NCBI GenBank assembly: GCA_963921195.1
Contig: OY992537.1
Location: 30,549,911-30,613,910, forward strand
Direction of reading: 5' to 3'
Length of the DNA stretch: 64,000 nt
Source: Pegoplata infirma
Taxonomy: Eukaryota > Arthropoda > Insecta > Diptera > Anthomyiidae
Positions 42,458-54,610 of this stretch are shown one piece after another. Position 1 is the stretch's first letter. Each line of letters starts with the position of its first letter. A program made the position numbers and the translations under genes. The notes below the pieces were generated by a model. That model searched no databases, had not been told where the DNA came from, and saw only the letters and a program-made list of their open reading frames with translations.

Positions 42458-43341
42458 TCTATATATATAAAGTAGTTGCGTGACTGACTGATGACTGACT
42501 GACTGACATACTAATCACGCATCATCCCACAGCCCAAACCACTGAAGCTAGAGCTTTGAAATTTGGATTGTAGTTTTACCTCCTGGAATACATATCCGCT
42601 AAGGCTGGGTTTTTGGAAATGTTGATTTTAAGGGGTAAAAACAAAGGGTTGAAAAAGTTGAAAAAGCGAGTACTTTGGTACTTTTTATTTTTTTGAAAAA
42701 AAAATTCAATTAATTTGAAATTTGAAATTTAGGAACCTCTAACGGAAAAACATTCCCAAAAAAAGAACTTTCTGGAAATTCGGATTCCTAAGGGTAAAAA
42801 GGGGTAAAAAATGGTACTTTGGTACTTTTTATATTTTTTGAAATTAAGGTCCTACAAAAATATTAAAATTTGCAATGGTGGTTCCAACAACGGGAAAAAT
42901 TCTGAAAACGTACTTTTTCGAAATTCCGATTCTAAGGGGGGTAAAAAAACGAGTACTTTGGTACTTTTTATTTTTTCTGAAAAAAAATCTTATTAATTTC
43001 AAATTTGAAATTTAAGATCCTTTAACGGAAAAACATTCCCAAAAAAGAACTTTCTGGAAATTCGGATTCCTAAGGGTTAAAAGGGGTAAAAAATGATACT
43101 TTGGTAATTTTTATATTTTTTAAATTAAGGTCCTACAAAAATATTAAAATTTGCAATGGTGGTTGTAACAACGGAAAAAATTCAGAAAACGTACATTTTC
43201 GAAGTTCCGATTCTAAGGGGGTAAAAAAGGGAGTACTTTGGTACTTTTTATTTTTTCTAAAAAAAAGTCCTATTAATTCGAAAATTAGAATGTAGGATCC
43301 TCTAACGGAAAAACATTCAAAAAAAAATACTTTCTGGAAAT

Positions 43342-43411
43342 TCGAGGTCACAATGGACCTCAGAGTCTACGTGTGTTGACGTAAAACGTCAGCAGCCACT
43401 TACAACCTAAG
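43342..43411. other. Foreign insert of about 65 bp in the tandem array
   Basis: 'aggtcacaatggacctca' and 'tgacgtaaaacgtca' interrupt a unit between 'ggaaattcg' and 'ctaagg'. It has normal GC content and two short palindromes. Source unknown. Confidence 0.6.
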
Positions 43412-43662
43412 GTTAAAGAGGGGTAAAAAATTGTACTTTGGTACTTTTTATGTTTTTTGAAATTGAAGTCCTACAAAAAAAATTAAATTTGCAATGTTGT
43501 TTCCAACAACGAAAAAAAAAATCTGAAAAAGTTATTTTTCGAAATACCGATTCTAAGAAGGGAAAAAAGCGAGCACTTTTGTTCTTTTTAATTTTTCTGA
43601 AAAAAATCCTATTAATTTGAAAATTGGAATGTAGGATCCTCTAACATAAAAACATTCCCAAG

Positions 43663-44519
43663 CAAGTAGAAAAGTTAAATTCGACTTGGCCGAATCTATT
43701 AATACCCTCCACAAGGCCCATTTTAAGTGATAGTAAATTTTCTGGCGTGAAAAAAATAACAGTTTTGATTAGAAATAATTTATTTTGTGTAAAATTTTTT
43801 TTTTTAGTAATTTTTGACAAAAAAAAAAATAATTTACTAATTTTTTTTTTTGAGTGTAAAATTTTTTTTTAGTGTAAAATTTTTTTCGAGTGTACTTTTT
43901 TTTTGTTTTGGTATAAAAATATTTTTGAGTGACAAAAATACGTTGTAAAATATTTTTGTGACTTACCAATGTTTCTAAAACAGGTTTAACGGGTTTTTAA
44001 CACGTGAATTTAAGGTGAAGCTAATCTGAAATTCACGGTTTCGCTAATAACTTTTGAACCACTGGACTGATTTGGGTGAAATTCAATATGAACTAGGCTG
44101 GAGAAACGACAAATGTATATGCCAAGCTTCAGCATCCTCAGAATTGCTTTTCTAAAGTTATAGTGCTTTTTATCTCATAAATTCACGAAAAACCCTTGCG
44201 GAAATTCAGTCTTTTGCTCATAACTTTTGAACCACTTGACCGATTTCGCTGGATTGCAATACCAACCTGACCAGGTAATAATTCCCAACATATATGCCAA
44301 ACTTCAGGAGCATTTGTAAAGTCTTTCAAAAGTTAGCGTGTTTTCAACAGACAGACAGACAGATGGACAGACGGACGGACATCGCTAGATCGTCTTAAAA
44401 TCGATGGAGGATCATGAATATATATACTTTATGGGGTCCTAGACCAATATTTCGAGGTGTTACAAACGGAATGACAAACTTATATATACCCTCTATCACT
44501 AGAGTGGAGGGTATAAAAA
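43663..44519 (-). mobile_element. Family H element, copy h, complete, with empty site known
   Basis: Reverse orientation: from CAAGTAGAAAAGTTAAATTC and the TTCG...CGAA hairpin to GGAGGGTATAAAAA. It divides an array unit ('aacattccca' / 'agtactttct'); sibling units at 42741 and 43033 show this site uninterrupted, and no duplicated target is evident. Contains three 'ttcaaaagttat'-type blocks and (GACGGACA)n near 44360. Confidence 0.88.
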
Positions 44520-46110
44520 GTACTTTCTAGGTACCTAAGGGTAAAAAGTTGTAAAAAATGTACTTTGATACTTTCTAAATTTTTTTAAATTAAGGTCCTA
44601 CAAAAAATTATAAAATGTTAGTTCCAACAACGGGAAAAATTCTAAAAAAGTACTTTTTCGAAATTCCGATTCTAAGGGGGGTAAAAATATGTATGTATTT
44701 TGGTACTTATTATAACTCCTGAAATAATGGTCCTGGAAACTTTAAATTTGGAATGCAGGGGTTTTTAGCGCATGTAAGCGCATATTCGGAACGGAATGAA
44801 TGCTACATGGGACTAATCGGAATGGAACAGGGAATCAAATGGAAAAAAACAAGGAACGAAATGGGGAATTGAAATTTGGAATGTAGGTGCGCCTCCCGAA
44901 ATATAGATCCTTTAAGGCTGTGTTTTTTGAAATGTTGATTTGAGGGAATAGGGGTAAAAATGGTATTTTGGTACTTTTTATATTTCCACACCACTGAAGC
45001 TATAGACTTGAAATTTGTAATATATGTAGACGCACCTCCCGGAAAATAGGTACACTAAGGCTCGGGTTTTGGAATGTTGATTCTAAGGAAGTAAAATGTG
45101 CAAAAACAGGTACGTTAGTACTTTTTATAGTACCACAAACCAATAAAGCTAGGGATTTGAAATTTGAAATGTAGCTGCATCTCTCAGAATATAGATCCAC
45201 TATGGCTGGGTTTTATGAAATAATGATTCTATGGAGGTAAAATGGGTAAAAAAGGTATTTTGGAACTATTTTAATATACTTAAATAATGGTTTTATTAGC
45301 TTGAAATTTGGAATGAAACATCCCATGCTTAAATAAAGGTCATAAAAAGTTAAAATTAGGAATGTAGGATCCAACAACAGAAAAAACTATGAAAAATGTA
45401 CTTTTTGGAAATTCCGATTCCGATCTAAGGGGATAAAAACGATAATGATAAAAAATTTGGAGTGTAAGATTGCCTAGCGAAATAAAATATTCCCAAAAGA
45501 ATAACTTTTGGAAATTCCAATTCCTAGGAAATTAATTAAGAAAGGGAATTATATATTCTTAAATAATGAGCCAATTAACTTGAAATTTGGAATGTAGCAT
45601 CCTCTAACGGGAAAAAATCCACCAAAAAATTACTTTTTGGTAGTGTTTACATTTTCTTAAATAGAGGTCATAAAAACTTAAATTAGGAATGTAGGATCCA
45701 ACAACAGAAAAAAGTCATAAAAACTTAAATTAGGAATGTAGGATCCAACAACAGAAAAAAATCTGTAAAAAGTACTTTTTTCGAAATTTCAATTCTAAGG
45801 GAGTAAAAACGAGCACTTTGGTACTTTTCATATTATCTGAAATAATGGTATGTACTGGAAACTTAAAATTTGGAATGTAGGATCGTCTAGCGAAAAAAAA
45901 CATTCCCACAAGATTTTTTTTTTTTAAATTCTGATTCCAAAGGAGGGGCAAAATGATTCTTTTTAATTTAATGATCTTATACCTAGAAACTCTTTTGTTA
46001 TTTAACGGATACTATTCGAAAAGGAATGAACACCACATTGAACGAAATTGAATGGAGCAGGGAACCAAATGGAATAGAACAGGGAACGAAATGGAATGAA
46101 ATTGGGAACG

Positions 46111-46298
46111 AATTGAAATTAAAATGTTTTCAATTTTTTTTTTTTAATTTTTTTTTTTATTTATTAATTTTTCACAAATTTTTTTGTTTCATTCATACAT
46201 ATTTGTTCATATTTTTACAAAATTTTTTCATTAAATTTTAGACTCAAAGTTTTGTTTACTTAATTTTTTTTTTTTTTGCTCAAATTAATAAATCAATG
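46111..46298. other. T-rich spacer
   Basis: Long T runs only. Confidence 0.5.
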
Positions 46299-47295
46299 TT
46301 TTTATACCCTCCACTCTAGTGATAGAGGGTATATATAAGTTTGTCATTCCGTTTGTAACACCTCGAAATATTGGTCTAGGATCCCATAAAGTATATATAT
46401 TCATGATCCTCGATCGATTTTAAGACGATTTAGCGATGTCCGTCCGTCCGTCCGTCCGTCCGTCTGTCCGTCTGTCCGTCTGTTGAAAACACGCTAACTT
46501 TTGAAAGACTTTACGGAGGCTCCTGAAGTTTGGCATATATGTTGGGAATTATTACCTGGTCAGGTTGGTATTGCAATCCAGCGAAATCGGTCCAGTGGTT
46601 CAAAAGTTATGAGCAAAAGACTGAATTTCGGCAAGGGTTTTTCGTGAATTTATGAGATAAAAAGCACTATAACTTTCGAAAGTCAATTCTGGGGATGCTG
46701 AAGCTTGGCATATATGTTTTTCGTTCCTCCAGCCTAGTTCGTATTGAATTTCACCCAAATCGCTCCAGTGGTTCAAAAGTTATTAGCAAAACCGTGAATA
46801 TCAGATTAGCTTCACCTTAAATTCACGTGGTGAAAACCCGTTAAACGTGTTTTAAAACCATTGGTAAGTCACAAAAATATTTTAAAACGTATTTTTGTCA
46901 CTCAAAAATATTTTTACACCAAAACAAAAAAAAAATACACTCGAAAAAAATTTTACACTCAAAAAAAATTTTACACTCAAAAAAAAAATTAGTAAATTTT
47001 TTTTGAATGTAAAATTCGAAAAAATGTACACTCAAAAAAAAAATTTGTATTTTTTTTTTTTTGAATGTAAAATTCGAAAAAATTTTACACTCAAAAAAAA
47101 TTTTACACTCAATAAAAAAAAATTTTTGTATTTTTTTTTTCAAAAACTACTTAAAAAAAATTTTTTTACACAAAATAAAATATTTCTAATCATAACTGTT
47201 ATTTTTTTCACGTTAAAAAATTTACTATCACTTAAAATGTGCATTGTGGAGGGTATTCATAGATTCGGCCAAGTCGAATTTAATTTTTCTACTTG
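46299..47295 (+). mobile_element. Family H element, copy i, complete
   Basis: Opening stem 'ataccctccactctagtgat', then (GTCC)n at 46439-46485, 'acctggtcaggttggtattg', 'gttcaaaagttatgagcaa', an 'acactcaaaaaaaattt' tract at about 46935-47125 and the end 'gattcggccaagtcgaattt' with CTACTTG. It lacks the foldback seen in copy b and so gives the empty site for it. Confidence 0.88.
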
Positions 47296-48983
47296 TTTTT
47301 TAATAACATAAGACCGTCTTAGTGTTGACTTTGTATTTATTATATCAACTAATGTATTTGGTATTTTATTGTAAGTGTGGTGATCATCATAAGCACAGTT
47401 TTTGTAAAGGATTAGGACATATCGTAACCTTAGAATTGGTATGCTATATTGGATGGTCAGGTGAATTGGATTACATAGCGAAAAGTTCCAAAAATGGGTC
47501 ATTTATTATCATTATGAAATTTTTCTGTATTTACAGGCGCACGCTAGTAATATATAAACTTAATGGGGTCCTCGACCAATATTTCAATTCTTTTTGCATG
47601 GAATTGCAGATGATTATAACATTATTTTTTTTAAAAAAAAACTTTGCTTTGGCAAGTACAACCAAATCTTCAGCAAAATATTATCATGATTTTAAGGGCT
47701 TATTGTAAAAACTCGATAAGCAACATTTCACTTTATGGTGGCTTTTGTCTTAAAGCTTTAAAAATAATGTAAAAAATAGAACTTTTGCAGAACTTTTATT
47801 CTCAATATACTTGTTATTATTAAAGCAAGACTTCTGCCAAAAATCTGTCTATGGAACATCAGCAGAAGGCGAAAAACACGAAAAATTAAAATGTTGCTTA
47901 TCAAGTTCTTGCAGTAAGCCCTTCATTATATGTTTTGTAAAATAGTACAAAATTCCAAGACATCAACATTTTTTCAATTTTGTTTAACTTATTTTTTAGT
48001 TCCTGCCCCTTTGTGCTATATAGTGAGTGATACTCTTAAAAAAAAACGAGTACATACTATAACAAATATACAAGACATACCAAATAATACGGAATACAAG
48101 TGCTTGGATATAACACACAATATTCAATTTAAAATTCATAACAGAAGTCATCGAGAACAAATGATATAAATTCTCCAACTTCAGAAAAAAAAAATTAAAT
48201 AAAAAACCGAGAATGTGTATGACTGACTGTATTTGTATGAGTTTCTAGCAACTTCTGTTTCCGTTTATCTTACTATTTTTATTTTTTTTCTAAATATATT
48301 TTTGATATGACATTTTTTTAAACAATTTTTATATATATTTTTTTTCTGTATATTTCACATTTTGCTAAGTAAAGAAATGTTTTTGTGTATGTTTGTCTTT
48401 TTTTTTAATCTGTGTTGGTAAATTTTTGATTTGTTTGTTTAACAACAAAATACATATTGAGTTTAGCTTTTATGGCTGAAAGTTTGTTTAAACTGGTGCT
48501 CATATGGGGAATGGATGTATGAATATGAAATAGTCAAATAAATTTTATTGAAAATGTTTACGCTTGAATTTGCAAAAGTTAAACATTTTAACTAAAACTC
48601 AACAATTTTGTTGTTGCTGTTATGAGAGAGAGATGGATTTAGTTTTTATTTTGTTTATGAAATGTGGAGATAAAGTTTTGCTTACATAACAAATGTCTGA
48701 ACACTGAAATGAAAATTTTTCTTTTTTAATTTTATCGAATATTTCATAAAATTTCGTTGACTGTAACCTTATTATGGAACTGTTAGAGGCATAAATCAAT
48801 TGGAGAAAAATTTTCAACTTTTTTCTAAAATTTTTTCAATATATTAATGAAAAAGCTTCATCGATAGGATGAACGTTTCATTAAGAGGTTGCACAATTTC
48901 ATAAGCCACTGATAAAAAACTTAAAAAAAAGTTAAATTGCAGTGCTGGAAAATGCAATTTACAAAAAATAAAGAAGCATTTTT
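47296..48983. other. Mostly unassigned; traces of family H and one MITE
   Basis: 'gatggtcaggtgaattggat' (47452) and 'aatggggtcctcgaccaata' (47562) look like decayed H words. A 128-codon frame at 47322-47708 runs through these relics and matches no family. The MITE at 47695-47922 is separate. Confidence 0.4.
47695..47922. mobile_element. Hairpin MITE, AGGGCTTATTG ends, 228 bp
   Basis: 'gggcttattgtaaaaactcg' with 'ataagcaacattt' is mirrored by 'aaatgttgcttat' and 'cttgcagtaagccct'. The terminal GGGCTTATT matches the MITE at 7848-8142, so they may be one family. Target duplication unclear. Confidence 0.7.
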
Positions 48984-49175
48984 TTAACATGATAATATTT
49001 TAAGGCTGGTGTCTTATTCTAAAAATGTTGCAGGACGCCACCCAGTTTGACTATATAAGTAACCGACTAAAAAAGGAAATGTGTAGGTATTACTGTTTTT
49101 TTTTTTGATTTTTTTAAATTTTTCATGATTTTTTTTCATCAAAAAATTTGGATTGTAAAAAAATTTTATTTCGAC
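48984..49175 (-). mobile_element. 3' end fragment of the composite element
   Basis: 'aacatgataatattttaagg', 'gttgcaggacgcca' and 'cagtttgactatataag' are the complement of the tail at 14730-14812, followed by a short piece of TTTTTCATC array. Confidence 0.75.
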
Positions 49176-49255
49176 AACATTTTTATCTATCAATATTTTT
49201 TAATAATTTTTTTAATATCACACCGTCCAAAAAAATTAAAAAAAAAAAATTGTTG

Positions 49256-49799
49256 AACACGAACTGGATAGTATACGTTTGAAACTACAGACTAAATGTA
49301 GTAAAACTGCATTTACAGTTTTTATTTTCGCGATCCCGTTTCCTTTTAAAAGGACTTCAAAGTTTTAGAGGACTACATTTTATAAAATATTTTTTAATAT
49401 ATGTGCTTGCCCTAGGATCCCACTAGGGACATCAAATGAAAGAGGAGGATCTCCCCTAAGTTTCCTATTTTATTAGTTTTACATACAAGGAAAAAGGGGG
49501 TATGTTACGTCCTTTCAAACATGTATCCTTCAATATCATTTAAAATTTTCAACAAAATATTCAAATCCTTTTAACCCGATATGGCAAAAAAAAAAATGGA
49601 AAAAATTAGGGGACATCCTCTTCTTTCGTTTGCCATCACCAATTTCATCCTAAGACAAGTACAAATATTTTACAAAATGTATCCTTTAAAACTTTGAAGT
49701 CCTATTAAAAGAAAACAGGATCACGAAATGAAAAAATGTAAATGCAGTTTTACTCCATTTGATCTCTACTTTCAGACGTATATCATCCGGTTCATGTTT
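49256..49799. mobile_element. Imperfect long inverted repeat, about 545 bp
   Basis: 'acgaactggatagtatacgt' at the left mirrors 'acgtatatcatccggttcat' at the right; 'gtaaaactgcatttaca', 'ggacttcaaagttttagagg' and 'gaggatctcccc' pair further in. Flanks show no clear duplication. Class unknown. Confidence 0.72.
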
Positions 49800-49916
49800 A
49801 ATATTGGCTGTTAGGTACCAAATTTTAGGCATTTCTAAAGATATTTTTTACAAATAATCTTTAGTAAGTTAAAATTATATCTTTCAACATAACTCACTGT
49901 GATATACTGTCACAAA

Positions 49917-52625
49917 TCCCTATTAATATTATAAATCTGATTGTTGGTTTGTCTGTCTGTCTGTCTTTCTGTCTGTCTGTCTGTCTGTCTGTTCCGCAAT
50001 AAGTACAGAACGGCTTAACCGATTTTCATGAAATTTTCACCACAGGAACTATAGGTCATAAGCGAACGCGATCGGACAAAGGGGCGTAAAATGCCACGCC
50101 CCTTTGTACCATGCTAAAGCTATATCTGCCTGTCAGGCAATAACGAAAAAACGGCTGAACCGATTTTCATGAAATTTTCACCACAGATAGTACTAACCAA
50201 AGCGGTAACAATAGGCCATAAGCGACCGCGATCGGAAAAAGGGGCGTAAAATGCCACGCCCCTTCGTACCATGCTAAAGCTATATCAGCCTGTCAGGCAA
50301 TAACGGAAAAACGGCTGAACCGATTTTCATGAAATTTTCACCACGGATAGTACTAACCGAGGCGGGAACTATAGGCCATAAGCGAACGCGACCGGAAAAA
50401 GGGGCGTAAAATGCCACGCCCCTTTGTACCATGCTAAAGCTATATCTGCCTGTCCTGCAATAACGGAAAAACGGCTGAACCGTGTTTTATGAAATTTTCA
50501 CCACAGATAAGTAATACAAACCGAGGCGGGAACTATAGGTCAGAAAAATCCGCGATCGGAAAAATGGGCGTAAAATGCCACGCCTCTTTGTACCAATCAG
50601 AAACTATATCTGCCTGTTCCGCAATCACTGAATAGTGATTTAACCGATTTCACTGAAATTTTTACCACAGATACTACTAACCGAGGCGAAAACTATGAGC
50701 CACAATAAAGGGCGATCGAAAAAAGAGGCGTAAAATGCCACGCCCCTTTTTGCTACACTGAAAGCTATTTCTGCCTTTTCCGCAATTACGCTTAAACAGT
50801 TAACTTGATTTTTATGAAATTTTCACCACAAATAGTATTAACCGAAACGAAAAGTATGATCCACAATAGAGGGCGATTAAAGAAAGGGGGCGTAAAAAGC
50901 CACGCCCCTTTTTACTATACTGAAAGTTTTTTCTGCATGTTCCGTAATCATGCTTAAACAACCATACCGATTTAAAAATATAAATAAAATAGCACGCCCT
51001 TTTTTATTCAATTGAATGCTATTTGTGTCTGTTCCATAATCTAGCATAAACTGCTAAACCGATTAGAATGAAATTTTTACCACAGATAGTAAGTAGTTAC
51101 CGAGGCGGGAACTATAGATTAAAATAGAGCGCGTTTGGACAAAGCGGGCGTAAATTGACACGAGCCTTTATACTATACTGAAAGTGTTTCTGCCTATTCC
51201 TTAATAACGATTAAACGATTAAACCGATTTTAACAAAACTTTTTCCATAGATAGTACTAACAGAGGCGAGAACTTTAGTCTGTATCAACTGCCACGCCTT
51301 TTGCCATGTACTGAAAGTTTTTTCTGCCATACCGTAATCACGCTTAAACTACGAACCCGATGTTGTTATAATTTTCACCACAGTTAGTAATTATTGAGGC
51401 GGAAACTATAGACACCACCAGACAAAGGCGTGAATTGACACGCCCCTTTGTAATGCATTAAAATTTATTTTTGCCTGATCCGTACTCACGCGTTAACGGT
51501 GAAACCAATTTTAAGCAAATTTTCAGCACAGTTGGTACTTACCGCGGCGATCGGGCAAAGGGGCTTAAAATGCCGCACCCTTTTGTATTAAATTAAAAAA
51601 TATTTTTTCCTGTTTCGTAACTATATGCCATATAAAATGCGATGAGACAAATTAAAGTAAAATGCCACATCAATTTGTAATATACAGAACGTTATTTCTA
51701 GCTTATTTGCTATCATGCAAAAACGGCTTAACCAATTCCTTTAAACACTACTGCCATATTAGAACCTGAAAACAGTTAAGCCGATTTCAATGAAATTTTC
51801 AACACAATTAGTGCTATAGGCAATATTAAACAGCGATTGATAAAAAAGGCATATAATGGCACGCCCCTTTGTACTTTTGTGAGTTAATATTGTCTGCCAG
51901 TTCCGCAAACGTGGAAAACCTGCTGAACAAATTTAATTGCAATTTTCTTTACGTGCTAACCAATAGGGGAACTATAGGTCACATGAGACCAAAATTGAAC
52001 TAGATGCGTTAAATGCCACACCCACTTGAACAATTGTGAAAGTTATGTCTTTATTGAAGTTTTCACCACATAAAGTGCTAACCGAGGAGGGAACTATAGG
52101 TTCCTTTTAAAAGGCATTAAAGAAATGCATTAATTTTGGGATGGGGCGATTATTCGTTTTTTCTATTTCGCTTTGCGTTGGGGTCGTAACAGTTGCCTTT
52201 TATGGTCAATATTAACTCGCAAAAGTATTGCACCTGCTGGACAATGTCTTTGAGTTCCTTTTTTGATTTGAAATCGGGAAGTTCCAAACAAGGTGCAAAA
52301 AAACGTTTTGATTTTTTTTGTTAAAAAAAAACGCTTTTGATTTTTTTTTGTTAAAAAAGGTTTTTATGATGGTCGAATAATTTTTTTGAACGGCCCGCAT
52401 CACACACTCCACCCAACCAAGAAGGTTTGTTTCCATGACGGAAGAACACGTACGCACAATGTTCCCGACGCTAAGCGAAGTCGAAAAAAATCGACCAAAC
52501 CTCAGGAATAGGTTTATATTCACCAGTGAAAAGTCATGAAGCAGTAGATAAACTGACTAATAAAAAACTCATTCATTATATAATATTTTTTTCAACCCGG
52601 GCAACGCCGGGTGCAAAACAGCTAG
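49917..52625 (+). mobile_element. Non-autonomous Helitron, complete, 2709 bp
   Basis: It begins TCCCTATTAATATTATAAAT directly after A (49916) and ends with hairpin ACCCGG-GCAACG-CCGGGT (52595-52612), nine bases and CTAG (52622-52625) before T. These are the canonical 5'-TC, 3'-hairpin-CTRR ends and A/T insertion site of Helitrons, without target duplication. The body holds (GTCT)n and decaying 160-bp tandem units. No Rep-helicase coding is present. Confidence 0.95.
49950..52090. repeat. 160-bp tandem units within the Helitron
   Basis: After a (TGTC)n tract, units of 'accgattttcatgaaatttt', 'caccacagatagtactaacc', 'aactatagg', 'ggggcgtaaaatgccacgcc' and 'gctatatctgcctg' repeat. The first three or four are well kept and later ones progressively decayed and shorter, about thirteen in all. 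Confidence 0.88.
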
Positions 52626-53015
52626 TTAATATAAATATATCATCTACCGGAGATTTGACAATTTTTTTTTTTTGTATTTATTTGTGAATTGTAAACTAAT
52701 ATTTCTAGTTATGTGCCAACTCACACGCATAAATAAACAACTCAAATAAATCAAATAAAACCACATCCCTCCCATTCACAAACACCCGCTATTACCACCA
52801 TTTTGTATTCCAATATTTAATTTTCGCTTGGCAAATATTCAGCCTTTAAAACCTAACTTTACAACAACTCAAAACCAAAATCCACTTCCGTTTCCGGTAG
52901 TTCAATGCTTTAGTGGAAAATATATATGACTACATGGAAATGGAAGTAGAAACACTATAGTCGGTCAGGAACGAACTAGTAGAAATATTTCATATAAATT
53001 TGTGGTGTTCGGAAA
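52626..53015. other. Unassigned stretch
   Basis: No repeat or frame recognised; sequence composition is slightly less AT-biased than its neighbours near 52760-52920. Confidence 0.4.
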
Positions 53016-54560
53016 TATAACAGTTTTTTTATAGAAAATCAGTAAGTTTTCGATTAATTTTTAGTAAATTGTAAATAACCAAAACTATACAATTTTCTCT
53101 TTAAAAAATTTAAAAGTTATCGAAAACATAAAATTTTTTATACAAAAAAACAGTTATCGATTTAGCGGTAACATTAAAATTTTCTTTAAAAATTGTATAG
53201 TTATCGATATATTGATAACACTAGATTTTTTTATAGAAAATATTATAGTTATCGATGAATTTTCAAATTTTCTATAGAAAATTGTATAGTTGTCAATGCA
53301 TCGATTAGGTAAAATTTGCTAAAGTAAATTTTAAAGTTATCAATGCAACGATAACAACAAAATTTCTATAGAAATACATTGTTAACTTTAAAATGTTTTA
53401 TAAAAATTGTATAATTATCGATGTATCGATAATCGAAACTATACAGTTTTTATAAAAAAAAAATTTTGTTATCGATGCATCGATAACTTTATAATTTTCT
53501 ATAGAAAATTTTATGTTATCGATGCATTGACAACTATAAAATTTTCCAGATAAAATATTATATTCTCGATGAATCGATAACTAGACAATTTTCTAAATTA
53601 TAATAATTGCAAAGATAACTATTTTCTATAAAAACTTTTATGTTATCAATGCATCGATAATTATACAATTTTCAGTAGAATACTTTATGTCATCAATGCA
53701 TCGATAACTATACAATTTTATGTTTCAAGTGATTTTACAAAAAACTTTATGTTATCGATTCATCCATAACGATACAATTTTCTATCGAAAATTTTGTGTT
53801 ATCGATAGCTAAAACATTTTCTTTAGAATTTTCTATAGAAATTTTTTATCTTATTGATGCATCGATAACTATACAAATTTCTATAGAAAATTTGATGTTA
53901 TCTGTTCATCGATAATTGTACTATTTTCTATACAAAAATTTATGTTACCGATGCATCGATAACTAAATAAAATTTTCTTTAAAAAATTTATGTTATCGAT
54001 AACTACGCAATTTTCTCTAAAAAGTATTACATAGTTTATCTCCAAGTCGTTGTTGTCCCCTATTTAATTTCATGTTTATTTAAATATTTTTTTTTCTATA
54101 GAAATTTGTATGTTTAAAATATTTTTACAAAAAAAATTTTGTTATCTATGCATCCATAACGATACAATTTTCTATCGAAAATTTTGTGTTATCGATGCAT
54201 TGATTTTCTATAAAAAATTGTGTAACTATCAAAGTATCGATAACTTTAAAATTTTCTACAGAAAATTTTATTTTATCGATGCATCGATAGCATTTTCTTT
54301 AGAATTTTCTATATAAAATTTGATCTTATCGATGCATTGATTACTATACAATTTTCTATTGAAAATTTGATGTAATCGATGCATCGAAAACTGTACTATT
54401 TCTATACAAAAATTTTTGTTATCGATGCATTGTTAACTAAACAATTTTCTTTAACAAATTTTTATCGATAACTTTAAAATTTTCTTAAAACAAAATTATG
54501 TTATCGATAACTATACAATTTTCTCTAAAAACTATTACATAGGTTATCTCCCAGTCGTTG
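53016..54560. repeat. TATCGATGCATCGATAAC minisatellite, about 60-bp units
   Basis: Two dozen or so diverged units alternate 'gttatcgatgcatcgataac' with 'tatacaattttctatagaaa'. Both words are self-complementary, so the array is rich in short hairpins. TATCGATA-type words match the binding site of fly DREF/BEAF-32; any function is inference. Confidence 0.9.
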
Positions 54561-54610
54561 TTGCCATTTATTACATTTTATGTTTTTCTATTTAAATATT
54601 TTTTTTTTAT
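53732..54610. repeat. Higher-order duplication within the TATCGAT array
   Basis: 53732-54102 and 54122-54610 share the opening 'catccataacgatacaattt' and 'tatcgaaaattttgtgttat', and the closing block 'tctccaagtcgttgttg' / 'tctcccagtcgttgttg' plus 'tatttaaatattttttttt'. The second unit has extra minisatellite units. Confidence 0.82.

Larger units (their letters stand above)
42458..46110 (+). mobile_element. Helitron-like element with tandem units, copy 2, interrupted by H
   Basis: Starts TCTATATATATAAAG after A, then 'gactgactgatgactgactg'. Units 'ggtactttttat', 'ggtcctacaaaaa', 'caacaacgg', 'ggaaattc' alternate in two types about 140-150 bp long, giving a near 290-bp higher-order period at 42670-43440. 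H copy h sits at 43663-44519. The right end grades into 'ggaacgaaatggaat' words. No CTRR end found. Confidence 0.6.

Noticed and set aside
47322..47708. 128-codon frame
   Set aside because: Runs through decayed family H words and the edge of a MITE; no known domain.
52212..52523. Possible mariner transposase trace (a word like INSxxYC) near the Helitron 3' end
   Set aside because: Only one short chance-level word; neighbouring D,D motifs and C-terminal block are absent in all frames.
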